A stretch of DNA of 64,000 nt, taken from NCBI RefSeq assembly GCF_014644455.1, contig NZ_BMKS01000001.1, positions 186,001-250,000 of the forward strand, given 5' to 3'. This stretch comes from Caldovatus sediminis (GTDB taxonomy: Bacteria > Pseudomonadota > Alphaproteobacteria > Acetobacterales > Acetobacteraceae). This document shows, one piece after another, positions 9,399-19,391 of this stretch. The first letter of the stretch is position 1. Every line of letters starts with the position of its first letter. The notes beneath the pieces are model-generated. The model worked only from the letters and a program-made list of their open reading frames with translations. It ran no database searches and was not told the origin of the DNA. The translations under genes were made by a program, and so were the position numbers.

Positions 9399-10370
9399 AT
9401 GCGGGGATATCTGCGCACGGCGGTGCTGCTGGCGGGGCTGACCGCGCTCTTCGTCGGCATCGGCTACCTCATCGGCGGGCAGCAAGGGATGCTGATCGCC
9501 TTCGCCTTCGCCGCCGCGACCAACCTCTTCGCCTGGTGGAACAGCGACCGTGTCGTGCTGGCCATGCACCACGCGCAGCCGATCGGGCCGGAGGACGCGC
9601 CGCGCCTCTACCAGATGGTGCGGCAGCTCGCCGCCAACGCCGGGCTGCCGATGCCCGCGCTCTACGTCATCCACGAGCAGCAGCCCAACGCCTTCGCCAC
9701 CGGGCGTAGCCCGGAGCGCGGCGCGGTGGCGATCACCACCGGCCTCCTCGAGATGCTGGACGAGGACGAGGTGGCGGGCGTGATCGCGCACGAGCTGGCG
9801 CACATCAGGAACCGCGACACGCTGATCATGACCGTCACCGCCACCATCGCCGGCGCGATCGGCATGCTGGCGCAGTTCGGCTTCCTGTTCGGCGGCCGGG
9901 ACAACGGGCGCCAGAATCCCTTCGGCCCGATCGGGCTGCTGCTGCTGCTGGTGGTCGCGCCGCTGGCGGCGATGATCGTGCAGTTCGCGATCAGCCGCTC
10001 GCGCGAGTACGAGGCCGACCGCGGCGGCGCGGAGATCAGCGGCATGCCGCGCGCGCTGGCGAGCGCGCTGATGAAGCTCGAGCACTACAAGCAGGGCCTC
10101 GTGAACCAGACCGCGGAGGCGAATCCGGCGACCGCGCACCTGTTCATCGTCAACCCCCTCTCCGGCGAACGGATGGATAACCTGTTCTCGACCCATCCGA
10201 GCACCGAGAACCGGATCAGCGCGCTCGAGGCCCTCGCGCGGGAGATGGAGGCGGCGAGGGGCGCGCCGGCGGCGTGGAGGGGCGGCTCCGCCAGGTCCCC
10301 GCAGGGGCCTTGGGGCGGCGCCGCCGGGCGCGGCCGCACCGGCGGCGGCTGGCGCAATCCCTGGGGCTGA
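9399..10370 (+). CDS. htpX: Membrane zinc metalloprotease HtpX
   Basis: A 323-residue M48B protease that cleaves misfolded inner-membrane proteins. Two N-terminal helices (about 7-25 and 30-46) are followed by the cytoplasmic catalytic domain with zinc motif HELAH (131-135), two more hydrophobic segments (about 143-165 and 170-192) and the third ligand Glu in [29 protein letters not shown] is the conserved family end. The last 40 residues are Gly/Ala/Arg/Trp-rich and unconserved. ATG at 9399 was chosen because upstream codons are proline/glycine-rich antisense of the DUF1674 gene. Confidence 0.95.
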   Translation: MRGYLRTAVLLAGLTALFVGIGYLIGGQQGMLIAFAFAAATNLFAWWNSDRVVLAMHHAQPIGPEDAPRLYQMVRQLAANAGLPMPALYVIHEQQPNAFATGRSPERGAVAITTGLLEMLDEDEVAGVIAHELAHIRNRDTLIMTVTATIAGAIGMLAQFGFLFGGRDNGRQNPFGPIGLLLLLVVAPLAAMIVQFAISRSREYEADRGGAEISGMPRALASALMKLEHYKQGLVNQTAEANPATAHLFIVNPLSGERMDNLFSTHPSTENRISALEALAREMEAARGAPAAWRGGSARSPQGPWGGAAGRGRTGGGWRNPWG

Positions 10371-10439
10371 CGGCTGGACGATCGGCCCCGCCTGTGCTGC
10401 ATCCCGCGGCGGCCCTCATGGATCCGGGAGGAACCGCCG

Positions 10440-11459
10440 ATGGCAACGCCCTGTTCGGCGCCGACGCGCCGCCACGCCCTGATCGGCCTCGCCGCCGCCG
10501 GCATCGCCGGCCCGGCGGCGCCGGCGCGGGCACAGGGGGCGCGCGGCGCCGCGGCCGCCTCCTGGCCGGAGCGGCCGGTGCGGGTGATCGTGCCCTATCC
10601 CGGCGGCTCGACGCCCGACATCGCGGCGCGCGCCGTGGCCCAGCACTACCAGCAGGTGTTCGGCCAGCCCTTCGTGCCGGACAACCGTGCGGGGGGCGGC
10701 GGCACGATCGGCACCGACGCGATCGCCAAGGCGACCGACGGGCACACCATCGGCGTCTCGATCGGCGGACCGGCCAGCACGGCGAAGATCCTCAATCCCG
10801 CGCTGCCCTACGACCCGGCGACCGACCTGGTGCCGGTCTCGCTGCTCACGCGCCTGCCCTTCGTGCTCGTCGTGCACCCCTCGGTGCCGGCGCGCAGCGT
10901 CGCTGAGCTGGTGGCGCACGCGAAGGCGAACCCCGGCGCGCTGAACTACGGCTCGGTCGGCGCGGGGACGCTCGGACACCTGCTGATGGCGGAGCTGGCG
11001 GCGCGCCACGGGCTCGAGATGACGCACGTGCCCTACCGCTCGGTGCCGCAGGCGGTGACGGAGCTGGTCGCCGGGCGCATCCAGGCGATGTTCGCCGCCT
11101 CCGGCGCGGTGCTCGGCCAGGTGCGGGAGGGAGCGGTGCGCGGCCTCGCGGTCAGCACCGACGCGCGCTTCGCGCCGGTGCCCGACCTGCCGACGCTGCG
11201 CGAGGCGGGCGAGCCGGGCGAGGGCGCCTACGGCTGGATCGGCCTGTTCGCCCCGCCAGGGACGCCGGAGGAGCGGGTCTCCCGCCTCTCGGCAGAGGCC
11301 GGCAAGGCGCTCGACTCGCCGCCGACGCGGCGGGCACTGGAGGCGGCGGGATTCGAGGTCGTGGGCAGCGACGCGGCCACGCTGCGCGCGCTGGTCGCGG
11401 CGGAGATCGGCCGCTGGGGACCGCTGATCGAGCGCCTGGGCATCCGGCCAGAGAGCTGA
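10440..11459 (+). CDS. Tripartite tricarboxylate transporter-type substrate-binding protein (Bug family)
   Basis: A 339-residue periplasmic binding protein. The N-terminus has a Tat-like signal (TRRHALIGLAAAGIAGPAAPARA). The mature part has the Bug/TctC signatures: PVRVIVPYPGGSTPDIAARAVAQ, NRAGGGGTIGTDAIAKA and NYGSVGAGTLGHLLMAEL. Such proteins bind carboxylates and other small acids. No TctA/TctB membrane genes are adjacent; orphan receptors of this family are abundant in Burkholderiales and Acetobacteraceae, so the ligand and partner are unknown. Confidence 0.9.
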   Translation: MATPCSAPTRRHALIGLAAAGIAGPAAPARAQGARGAAAASWPERPVRVIVPYPGGSTPDIAARAVAQHYQQVFGQPFVPDNRAGGGGTIGTDAIAKATDGHTIGVSIGGPASTAKILNPALPYDPATDLVPVSLLTRLPFVLVVHPSVPARSVAELVAHAKANPGALNYGSVGAGTLGHLLMAELAARHGLEMTHVPYRSVPQAVTELVAGRIQAMFAASGAVLGQVREGAVRGLAVSTDARFAPVPDLPTLREAGEPGEGAYGWIGLFAPPGTPEERVSRLSAEAGKALDSPPTRRALEAAGFEVVGSDAATLRALVAAEIGRWGPLIERLGIRPES

Positions 11460-11643
11460 GCCGGGCGCGGCGCGCGGGCACGCCGGATCGGGGGGCGGCG
11501 GCGCGTTCCCGCCCCCGGCCGGGCGGCTCCGGCGCTTGGGTTCCCCCCGGAATCGGTGCATTGGAGGCGGACGGAAGGGCGGAGGGGCGACCGGCGCCCG
11601 GCTTCGACCCGGAGCGCCACGGCGCGGGAGGGAGAGGAAACGC

Positions 11644-12594
11644 ATGCAGATCGGATTCAACCTGCCCAACAGCGGGCCGATGGCGGAGCCGGAGACGATG
11701 GCCCGCGTCGCCCGGCTCGGCGAGGAGCTGGGCTTCCACTACCTGACGCTCACCGACCACATCGCCCTGCCGGACACCAGCGTGCCGGGCTATCCCTATT
11801 CCGAGTCGGGCGCGTTCTACTCGCCCGATCCAGGCCGTCGCTTCGAGATGCTGACCGCCGCCGCCTGGGTCGCGGCGAAGACGGAGCGCATCCGGCTCGT
11901 GCTCGCCGTGCTGGTGGTGCCGCACCGGCCGGCGGTGCTGGCGGCGAAGATGCTGGGCACGCTCGACGTGCTCTCCGGCGGGCGGCTCACGGTCGGCATC
12001 GGCGCGGGGTGGCTGCGGGCCGAGTTCGACGCCGTGGTGACGACGCCCTTCGCCGAGCGCGGCGCCGTCACCGACGAATACGTCGACGCCTTCCGCCGGC
12101 TGTGGACCGAGGACAAGCCGCACATCGCCGGGAGGTACGTGCGCTACGACGGGCTGGTGATGGAGCCGAGGCCGGTGCAGAGGCCGCACCCGCCGATCTG
12201 GGTCGGCGGCGAGAGCGGGCCCTCGATGCGCCGCGCCGCGCGCGTCGGCGACGCCTGGTATCCGATCGGCAGCAACAACGCGCACCTGCTCGACACCCTG
12301 CCGCGGCTGGAGGCGGGGATCGCGAAGCTGCGCAGGCTGACCGAGGCCGCGGGGCGCGACCCGGAGCGGATCGGCGTGGCCTATCGCGTCAAGCGCCACG
12401 GCCACGAGGCGCCGCCGGCGAGCGACGGCCACCGCCGGCTGTTCACCAACGGCGTCGCGAACGTCATCGCCGACATCAAGGCGCTGCGCGCGCTCGGCGT
12501 GACCGCGATCGACTTCGACTTCGAGGGGCGCGACGCCGAGAAGTCCATGGCCGACATGCGCCGCTTCCGCGCCGAGGTGATGGACCGGATCTGA
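11644..12594 (+). CDS. LLM-class (luciferase-like) flavin-dependent oxidoreductase
   Basis: A 316-residue bacterial luciferase-like TIM barrel. Family marks include the start MQIGFNLPNSGP, LTDHIALP, LAVLVVPHRPAVLAAKMLGTLDVLSGGRLTVGIGAGW and HPPIWVGGES, which together form the FMN/F420 site of TIGR03619-type enzymes. Members are often annotated F420-dependent, but FMNH2 use is equally possible. The ATG at 11644 has a GGGAGGGAGAGGA stretch before it. A paralogue lies at 51542-52426. Confidence 0.87.
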   Translation: MQIGFNLPNSGPMAEPETMARVARLGEELGFHYLTLTDHIALPDTSVPGYPYSESGAFYSPDPGRRFEMLTAAAWVAAKTERIRLVLAVLVVPHRPAVLAAKMLGTLDVLSGGRLTVGIGAGWLRAEFDAVVTTPFAERGAVTDEYVDAFRRLWTEDKPHIAGRYVRYDGLVMEPRPVQRPHPPIWVGGESGPSMRRAARVGDAWYPIGSNNAHLLDTLPRLEAGIAKLRRLTEAAGRDPERIGVAYRVKRHGHEAPPASDGHRRLFTNGVANVIADIKALRALGVTAIDFDFEGRDAEKSMADMRRFRAEVMDRI

Positions 12595-12754
12595 GCGGCG
12601 GCAGGGGCGCGGGCGCGGCGGTCGGGCCGGCATGAGGCGCCGAGACGGAAGGCGCGGCTGCGCGGCCGGGCGGACGGAGGGCCGCGCGGACGCTTCCGCC
12701 GCCGGCTTCGGGGGCTGCGCGGGCGGCCGCTTCGCCTTGTGGTAGAGGGGCGGG

Positions 12755-14764
12755 ATGGCCTCCCGTCCCGCCGCTGCCCGCCATGCCGCGCCCGCCGCCG
12801 CCCGCGCCGGTCCGACGGGGGGTGGCCGAGGCGGCGGCGGATGGCGCAGCGGGCGCGCGCGGCCGGCGGCGCGGGGAGCGCGCCGGACCGCCCGCGGGCC
12901 CGGCCCTCGCCGCCGGCCGCTCCCGCTGCGCCTGCTGCGCTGGGCGATCCTCCTGACCGTCTGGGGCGGGGTGGCGCTCGGCTGCGCGCTGCTCTGGTTC
13001 GCCTACGACCTGCCGCGGCCGGAGGCGGCGCTCGCCGCGACGCGCCGGCCCTCCGTCACCCTGCTCGCGGCGGACGGGCGGCTCCTCGCCACCTCCGGCG
13101 ACCTCTACGGCGAGCCGCTGCGGCTCTCGGAGCTGCCGCCCCATCTGCCGGCGGCGCTGATCGCCATCGAGGACCGGCGCTTCCGCGAGCATTTCGGCCT
13201 CGACCCCGTCGGGATGGCGCGCGCGGCCTGGGTCAACCTGACCGCCGGGCGCGTCGCGCAGGGCGGCTCGACCCTCACCCAGCAGCTCGCGAAGAACCTG
13301 TTCCTCACGCCGGAGCGCAGCCTGCGGCGCAAGGTGCAGGAGGCGCTGCTGGCGCTGTGGCTGGAGCGGCGCTTCACCAAGGACGAGCTGCTCGAGATCT
13401 ATCTCAACCGCGTCTATCTCGGCGCCGGGGCCTACGGGGTGGACGCCGCGGCGCGGCTGTACTTCGGCGTCCCGGCGCGGCGGGTCACGCTCGGCCAGGC
13501 GGCGCTGCTCGCCGGGCTGCCCAAGGCACCGTCGCGGCTCAACCCGCGCGTCGCGCCGGAGGCGGCGATCGGCCGCGCGATGGAGGTGTTGGGGGCGATG
13601 GCCGAGCAGGGCCTCATCCCGCGCGCCCTGGTCGCGGCCGAGGGCGAGCGCCTGCGCCTCGTCCCGGCGCCGAGCCGCGACGCCGGCTGGTTCGCCGACT
13701 GGGTGCAGGGCTTCGCCGGCGGCGAGAGCCTGGCGGCGCGCTTCCCCGGTGCGGGCGACCTGGTGCTGCGCACCACCCTCGATTCGCGCCTGCAGGCGGC
13801 GGTGGAGGCGGAGCTCGCGGCGCTGCTCGCCGGCCCGGGGGCGAGGGCGCGGGTGACCCAGGGCGCGGTGGTGGCGCTCGATGCGGCGAGCGGCGCGGTG
13901 CGGGCGATGGCGGGCGGCCGGGACTATCGGGAGAGCCCGTTCAACCGCGCCACCCAGGCGCGCCGGCAGCCCGGCTCGGCGTTCAAGCCGATCGTCTTCC
14001 TCGCCGCCCTCGAGCAGGGGATGCGGCCGGGGGACATGGTGGCGGACACCGCGCTCCGCCTCGGCCACTGGTCGCCCGGGAACGGGGAGTGGCGCGCGCG
14101 CGGCGAGATCACGCTCGAGGAGGCGCTGGCGCACAGCGTCAACACCGCGGCGGTGCGGGTGCTGCAGCGGGCCGGCGGCCCGCGGCGAGTGGCGGAGGTG
14201 GCGGCGCGGCTCGGCCTCGAGGCCGACCGGCTGCCGCGCGACGCCTCGCTGGCGCTGGGCACCGGGGAGGTGACGCTGCTCGACCTCGCGGCGGCCTATG
14301 CGGCGATCGCCAATGGCGGGCGACGTGTCGTGCCGGAGGGCATCGCCGCGGCGCGCGGCGCGGACGGGACGGCGCTCGCCGTGCCGCGGGCCGGCGGGTC
14401 GGCGGCCGGGCGCGCCGTGGTCGCGGCCGAGCATGCGGAGGCGCTGCGCCGGATGCTGGAGGCGGTCGTGCGCTATGGCACGGGCCGCGCGGCGGCGCTG
14501 CCCGGCCGCGAGGTGGCGGGCAAGACGGGGACGAGCCAGGACCACCGCGACGCCTGGTTCGTGGGCTTCGTCGCCGCACCGGCCAGCGGCGCCGCCGCCG
14601 GCGCCGGGCCGCTGGTCCTCGGCATCTGGCTCGGCAATGACGACGCGAGTCCCATGGACGGGGTGCGCGGCGGCACCCTCGCCGCCCGGCTGTTCCGCGA
14701 TATCCTTGAGGCCTACGGTCGGGGGCAGGGAGCAGCGGCGCGGGAGCGCGCGCCGCGGGGCTGA
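12755..14764 (+). CDS. Class A penicillin-binding protein (PBP1A-type transglycosylase/transpeptidase)
   Basis: The 669-residue bifunctional murein synthase is anchored by one helix (about residues 62-84) after an Arg/Gly-rich cytoplasmic tail. The GT51 glycosyltransferase domain shows AIEDRRFREHFGLDPVGMARA (catalytic Glu), GGSTLTQQLAKNLFL and RRKVQEALLALWLE. The transpeptidase domain shows SAFK (active-site Ser, about 411), SVN and KTGTS. It lacks the OB insert of long PBP1A, hence the shorter length. The real start could be downstream of 12755 since the tail is low-complexity. It is followed 34 bp later by a kinase-like gene. Confidence 0.92.
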   Translation: MASRPAAARHAAPAAARAGPTGGGRGGGGWRSGRARPAARGARRTARGPGPRRRPLPLRLLRWAILLTVWGGVALGCALLWFAYDLPRPEAALAATRRPSVTLLAADGRLLATSGDLYGEPLRLSELPPHLPAALIAIEDRRFREHFGLDPVGMARAAWVNLTAGRVAQGGSTLTQQLAKNLFLTPERSLRRKVQEALLALWLERRFTKDELLEIYLNRVYLGAGAYGVDAAARLYFGVPARRVTLGQAALLAGLPKAPSRLNPRVAPEAAIGRAMEVLGAMAEQGLIPRALVAAEGERLRLVPAPSRDAGWFADWVQGFAGGESLAARFPGAGDLVLRTTLDSRLQAAVEAELAALLAGPGARARVTQGAVVALDAASGAVRAMAGGRDYRESPFNRATQARRQPGSAFKPIVFLAALEQGMRPGDMVADTALRLGHWSPGNGEWRARGEITLEEALAHSVNTAAVRVLQRAGGPRRVAEVAARLGLEADRLPRDASLALGTGEVTLLDLAAAYAAIANGGRRVVPEGIAAARGADGTALAVPRAGGSAAGRAVVAAEHAEALRRMLEAVVRYGTGRAAALPGREVAGKTGTSQDHRDAWFVGFVAAPASGAAAGAGPLVLGIWLGNDDASPMDGVRGGTLAARLFRDILEAYGRGQGAAARERAPRG

Positions 14765-14798
14765 CGCGGAACGAGGCACTCGGCGGAGGACGGCGCGG

Positions 14799-15524
14799 AT
14801 GGAAGAGGCTTCCCTGGGACCGGCGGCGCCCGGCGAGGAGGGGCGTCCGGCGCGGGAGGCGGGCGGCGACGGCGGCCCCGCGCCGGCCGAACTCGCCGCG
14901 CGGGCGGCGCGCCAGCGCCTGCTCGCCGCGCTTGCGCCGCCGCTGCAGCACGAGGTCAACAACCTGCTGACGGTGCTGTTCGCGAACGTCGAATCGCTGC
15001 GGCGCGCGCTGCCCGAGGAGGGGCCGGCGCAGCGCCAGATCGAGCGGGTGGCGCTGGCCAGCCGGCGCCTCGACGCGGTGGTGCGGGCCTTCACGGTGCT
15101 GGCGCGGCGGCCGCTGCCGGACCTCGCCGCGGTCGATCCGGGCGCGGCGCTCGCGGCGGTCGAGCCGCTGCTGCGCCTGGTGGCGGGCTCGCGCATCAGC
15201 CTCGCGATCGAGCAGGCGCAGGGGCTAGCGCCGGTGCGCCTGGACCGGACGCTGTTCGACCTCGGCCTGCTGGAGACGGCGCGCGACGCGGTGGCGCGGC
15301 TGTCCTGCGGCGGGACGGTTCGCCTCGCGCTCGGCCCGGCCGCGGGGGGTGGCGCGGCGCTGGTGATCTCCGGCCTGCCGCCGGCGCCGCCCACGGCGGC
15401 GCTGAGCGCCCTTGCCGAAGGCGCCGGCGGGCGGCTCGAGGCGAGCGAGGCGCCGGGGGATCGGGTCACCCTGACCCTGGTCCTGCCGCCGGCGCCGGAG
15501 GAGGCGGCGCCCCCCCGGTCCTAG
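14799..15524 (+). CDS. Degenerate histidine-kinase-like protein
   Basis: A 241-residue soluble protein. Residues about 50-90 look like a HisKA dimerisation helix with the H-box HEVNNLLTVLFANVESL, the form seen in hybrid kinases of this group. The remainder resembles a HATPase_c domain in outline, but the N-box position reads LLETARDAV with Glu in place of the ATP/Mg-binding Asn, and no DxGxG (G1) motif is present. It has no sensor, membrane or receiver domain. It may be a catalytically dead histidine phosphotransfer-like adaptor or a decaying gene. Start ATG 14799 is preceded by GGAGGA. Confidence 0.65.
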   Translation: MEEASLGPAAPGEEGRPAREAGGDGGPAPAELAARAARQRLLAALAPPLQHEVNNLLTVLFANVESLRRALPEEGPAQRQIERVALASRRLDAVVRAFTVLARRPLPDLAAVDPGAALAAVEPLLRLVAGSRISLAIEQAQGLAPVRLDRTLFDLGLLETARDAVARLSCGGTVRLALGPAAGGGAALVISGLPPAPPTAALSALAEGAGGRLEASEAPGDRVTLTLVLPPAPEEAAPPRS

Positions 15525-15679
15525 GCGGTGCGCCCCCCGGAGGGCGCCGCCGCCGCGCGAGCCGCGCCCGCGCGCACGCTTGCGCGTTGCCCCGGCGCGA
15601 GGCAATGGCGCAGCATCGCCTGGCGAGAGCGCGCGTCGCGCCGGAGGCGGACGCGGCAGGAAGAAGGGAGAGGAAGACG

Positions 15680-16735
15680 ATGCTCGGCACGATCCGCGCC
15701 CTGGGCGCGGCGGTTCTGGCGCTGGCGGGGGCGGCCACGGCCCTTCCCGCCGCGCATGCCCAGCAGCCGGCGCAGCAGTCGCCGGCCGCCAACACCGTGG
15801 AGGTGATCCGCTCGCGCGGCACGCTGGTCTGCGGCGTCAACACCGGGCTCGCCGGGTTCGGCGCCCCGGACGCCCAGGGCCGGTTCCAGGGCTTCGACGT
15901 GGACTACTGCCGCGCCCTCGCCGCCGCCCTGCTCGGCGACGCGGAGCGGGTGCGCTACGTGCCGCTGACGGCGCAGCAGCGCTTCACCGCGCTGCAGAGC
16001 GGCGAGGTGGACGTGCTGTACCGCAACACGACCTGGTCCTTCTCGCGCGACACCAGCCTGGGCTTCGACTTCCCGGCCATCAACTTCTACGACGGCCAGG
16101 GGTTCATGGTGAAGGTCAGCACCGGCGTGCAGAGCGCCTCCGAGCTGCAGGGCGCGACGGTGTGCGTGCAGCCCGGGACCACGACGGAGCAGAACCTCGC
16201 CGACTGGGCGCGCGCCAACAACATGCAGATCCGCCCGGTGGTGATCGAGCGCATGGAGGAGGCGGTCGGCGCCTACATCGCCGGACGCTGCGACGTGTAC
16301 ACGACCGACGTCTCCGGCCTCGCCTCGACGCGCGCCGCGCAGGGCCCTCGCTCGGAGGAGCACCGGATCCTGCCGGAGGTGATCAGCAAGGAGCCGCTCG
16401 GCCCGGTCGTCCGCCAGGGCGATCCGCGCTTCCGCGACATCGTCGCCTGGACCCACTTCGCCCTGGTCGCGGCGGAGGAGCTCGGCATCACCCGGGAGAA
16501 CGTCGAGCGGGCCGCGCAGAGCGACCCGAGGCCGGAGGTCCAGCGCCTGCTCGGCCGCACCGGCGATCTCGGCCAGATGGTCGGCCTTCCGAACGACTGG
16601 GCGCTGAGGGCGATCAAGGCGGTCGGCAACTACGGCGAGGTGTTCGAGCGCAACCTCGGGCCGCTCGGCATCCAGCGCGGGCCGAACCGGCTGTGGACCC
16701 AGGGCGGGCTGCAGTACGCGCCGCCCTTCCGGTGA
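15680..16735 (+). CDS. aapJ: General L-amino acid ABC transporter, periplasmic binding protein
   Basis: The 351-residue AapJ/BztA-type protein captures amino acids in the periplasm for AapQMP. A Sec signal peptide (MLGTIRALGAAVLALAGAATALPAAHA) precedes the mature part, which shows VIRSRGTLVCGVNTGLAGF, FDVDYCRALAAALLGD and FEPA-like regions WSFSRDTSLGFDFPAINFYDGQGFMV typical of the family. The ATG at 15680 has GGGAGAGGA upstream. First gene of an operon in the canonical J-Q-M-P order. Confidence 0.95.
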   Translation: MLGTIRALGAAVLALAGAATALPAAHAQQPAQQSPAANTVEVIRSRGTLVCGVNTGLAGFGAPDAQGRFQGFDVDYCRALAAALLGDAERVRYVPLTAQQRFTALQSGEVDVLYRNTTWSFSRDTSLGFDFPAINFYDGQGFMVKVSTGVQSASELQGATVCVQPGTTTEQNLADWARANNMQIRPVVIERMEEAVGAYIAGRCDVYTTDVSGLASTRAAQGPRSEEHRILPEVISKEPLGPVVRQGDPRFRDIVAWTHFALVAAEELGITRENVERAAQSDPRPEVQRLLGRTGDLGQMVGLPNDWALRAIKAVGNYGEVFERNLGPLGIQRGPNRLWTQGGLQYAPPFR

Positions 16736-16858
16736 GGCGATGACGGCCGGGCCGCACGGCGCCGTGCGGCCCGGCAACCGGCCCGCGGCCGGCGTATCCC
16801 GCGGGCGCCCACGATGCCGCGGCCGCGGGCAAGGAAGAAACCGGACGAGGCTCCCGTC

Positions 16859-18061
16859 ATGTCCGACGCGACCACCGACCCGCGCCACTTCCGCACCCCG
16901 CCGCGACGGCCGCTCCGCCTGTCGTGGTCGGACGAGCGGGTGCGCGCCATCGTCTGGCAGGTGCTGGTGGTCGGCGTGGTGGTGGCGGTCGTCTGGTGGC
17001 TGGTGCGCAACACGGCGCATAACCTGGAGGTGCGCCGGATCGCCACCGGCTTCGGCTTCCTCGGGCGCGAGGCCGGGCTGCCGATCGGCGAGCACCTGAT
17101 CGACTACTCGCCGACCGACACCTATGCGCGCGCGCTGCTGGTCGGCGTGCTGAACACGCTGAAGGTGGCGGTGGTGGGCGTCCTGCTGGCGACCATTCTC
17201 GGCACCGCGATCGGCATCGCGCGGCTGTCGCGCAACTGGCTGCTGGCGCGGCTCGCCTCGGCCTATGTCGAGGTGATCCGCGACCTGCCGCTGCTGCTGC
17301 AGCTGCTGTTCTGGTACACGATCCTGCAGGGGCTGCCCGGCCCGCGCCAGGCGCTCAATCCGGTGGACGGGGTGTACCTCTCCAACCGCGGGCTGAAGCT
17401 GCCCTGGATCGAGTGGCAGGGGGCGCACACGGCGGCGCTGCTCGCGCTGGTGGCGGGCGCCGCGGGCGCCTGGCTCTACGCGCGGTGGGCGCGCGCGCGG
17501 CAGATGGCCGACGGGCAGCCGCGGCGGGCCTGGCCGGCGGCCGTGCTGCTCATCCTCGGGCTGCCGGTCGCGGTCTGGGCGGCGATGGGGGCGCCCTGGA
17601 CGGTGGACCGCCCGACGCTGCGCGGCTTCAATTTCGTCGGCGGCGTCACGATGAGCCCGGAGTACTTCGCCCTGCTCATCGGCCTGGTCACCTACACGGC
17701 CGGCTTCATCGCCGAGATCGTGCGGGCCGGGATCCTGGCGGTGAACCTCGGGCAATGGGAGGCGGCGCAGGCGCTCGGCCTGCGCCACGGGCAGGTGCTG
17801 CGGCTGATTGTGATGCCGCAGGCGCTGCGCGTGATCGTGCCGCCGATGACGAGCCAGTACCTGAACCTGACCAAGAACTCCTCGCTCGCCGTCGCGATCG
17901 GCTACCAGGACATCGTGAGCATCGCCAACACGACGCTGAACCAGACCGGGCAGGCGATCGAGGGCATCGCCATCATCATGGCGGTCTACCTGACCATCAG
18001 CCTGTCCATCAGCGCCTTCATGAACTGGTACAACGCGCGGATCGCGCTGGTGGAGCGCTGA
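16859..18061 (+). CDS. aapQ: General L-amino acid ABC transporter permease AapQ
   Basis: A 400-residue inner-membrane permease. The first about 30 residues are cytoplasmic and basic, followed by about eight helices. A HisM-type BPD_transp_1 domain spans the C-terminal part, split by an insert around residues 160-255 as in other AapQ/BztB proteins. The EAA loop for ATPase docking is EAAQALGLRHGQVLRLIVMPQALRV. ATG 16859 (MSDATTD) was chosen over 16814. The next gene starts 3 bases after the stop. Confidence 0.94.
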   Translation: MSDATTDPRHFRTPPRRPLRLSWSDERVRAIVWQVLVVGVVVAVVWWLVRNTAHNLEVRRIATGFGFLGREAGLPIGEHLIDYSPTDTYARALLVGVLNTLKVAVVGVLLATILGTAIGIARLSRNWLLARLASAYVEVIRDLPLLLQLLFWYTILQGLPGPRQALNPVDGVYLSNRGLKLPWIEWQGAHTAALLALVAGAAGAWLYARWARARQMADGQPRRAWPAAVLLILGLPVAVWAAMGAPWTVDRPTLRGFNFVGGVTMSPEYFALLIGLVTYTAGFIAEIVRAGILAVNLGQWEAAQALGLRHGQVLRLIVMPQALRVIVPPMTSQYLNLTKNSSLAVAIGYQDIVSIANTTLNQTGQAIEGIAIIMAVYLTISLSISAFMNWYNARIALVER

Positions 18062-18064
18062 GCC

Positions 18065-19375
18065 ATGGCCCCCGCCGACACCACCGCCCGCGTCCGGCTC
18101 GACACCGCGGTCGCGCGCGTCCCGGGCGAGGCCTCGGCGCCGCGCAGCCCGCCGGCGACGGCGGTCGGGCCGCTCGCCTGGCTGCGCGGCAACCTGTTCT
18201 CCTCCTGGCTCTCCACCGCGGTCACGCTGCTGCTGGCCTACCTGATCGTCCGCTGGACGATCGGCTTCGTCGAGTGGGCCTTCGTCAACGCCATCTGGGA
18301 GGTGCCGCACAACCAGACCCAGGCCTGCCGGGAGATCAAGGGCGTCGGCGCCTGCTGGGCGGTGGTGACGGAGAAGCACCGCTTCATCCTCTTCGGCACC
18401 TATCCTTTCGAGGAGCACTGGCGCCCGGCACTGGTCGTCCTGCTCTTCGTCGGGCTCTACGTCGTCTCCGCCCTGCGCCGGTTCTGGCGGAAGGAGCTGG
18501 TGATGATCTGGGCCGGGGTGCTGACGCTGATCGGCATCCTGATGTGGGGCGGGAACACCGCCCCGGGGCTGCTGCGGCAGCCCTACGAGCAGGTCCTCGC
18601 CCTCGTCCTTCTGGCCGGCGCCGGCTTCGCCTACCGCCACGGGCGGATCGGCGTCGCCCTGCCGAGCGCGCTGATCGTCTACGCCCTGCTGGCCTGGGCC
18701 GGGCCCGTGCTCGACATGCCCTACGTGTCGCAGGAGCGCTGGGGCGGGCTGCCGATCACGCTGATCCTCGCGACCTTCGGCCTCGCCTTCGCCTTCCCGC
18801 TGGCGATCCTGGTGGCGCTCGGGCGGCGCTCCGAGCTGCCGGCGATCCGGATGCTCTGCGTGCTCTACGTCGAGCTGATCCGCGGCGTGCCGCTGATCTC
18901 GCTGCTGTTCATGGCGAGCGTGATGTTCCCGCTGTTCCTCCCCGAGGGGATGAACATCGACAAGCTGCTGCGCGCGCAGATCGCGATCATCCTGTTCGCC
19001 GGCGCCTACCTCGCCGAGGTGGTGCGCGGCGGCCTGCAGGCCCTGCCGCGCGGGCAGTACGAGGCGGCGGACGCGCTCGGCCTCACCTACTGGCAGAAGA
19101 CCGGGCTGATCGTGCTGCCGCAGGCGCTGAGGCTGGTGATTCCGCCGCTGGTCAACACCTTCATCGGCTTCTTCAAGGACACCTCGCTGGTGCTGATCAT
19201 CGGCATCTTCGACCTGCTGACCGCGGGCAAGACCGCGATCATCGAGCCGGCCTGGCAGGGCTTCGGCGTCGAGGTCTACATCTTCGTCGGCCTGATCTAC
19301 TTCATGTTCTGCTACGCCATGTCGAAGTACAGCCAGAACCTGGAGGCGGAGCTGAACCGCCACCGGCGGCGCTGA
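18065..19375 (+). CDS. aapM: General L-amino acid ABC transporter permease AapM
   Basis: The 436-residue partner permease, also polytopic, with a long N-terminal region containing extra helices before the BPD_transp_1 domain. The EAA loop reads [26 protein letters not shown] near residue 345, followed by [18 protein letters not shown], the polar amino acid permease signature. It should form a heterodimer with AapQ. Spacing of 3 bp to aapQ and 16 bp to aapP supports one transcript. Confidence 0.94.
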   Translation: MAPADTTARVRLDTAVARVPGEASAPRSPPATAVGPLAWLRGNLFSSWLSTAVTLLLAYLIVRWTIGFVEWAFVNAIWEVPHNQTQACREIKGVGACWAVVTEKHRFILFGTYPFEEHWRPALVVLLFVGLYVVSALRRFWRKELVMIWAGVLTLIGILMWGGNTAPGLLRQPYEQVLALVLLAGAGFAYRHGRIGVALPSALIVYALLAWAGPVLDMPYVSQERWGGLPITLILATFGLAFAFPLAILVALGRRSELPAIRMLCVLYVELIRGVPLISLLFMASVMFPLFLPEGMNIDKLLRAQIAIILFAGAYLAEVVRGGLQALPRGQYEAADALGLTYWQKTGLIVLPQALRLVIPPLVNTFIGFFKDTSLVLIIGIFDLLTAGKTAIIEPAWQGFGVEVYIFVGLIYFMFCYAMSKYSQNLEAELNRHRRR

Positions 19376-19391
19376 GGGGAGGGGCGCGACG

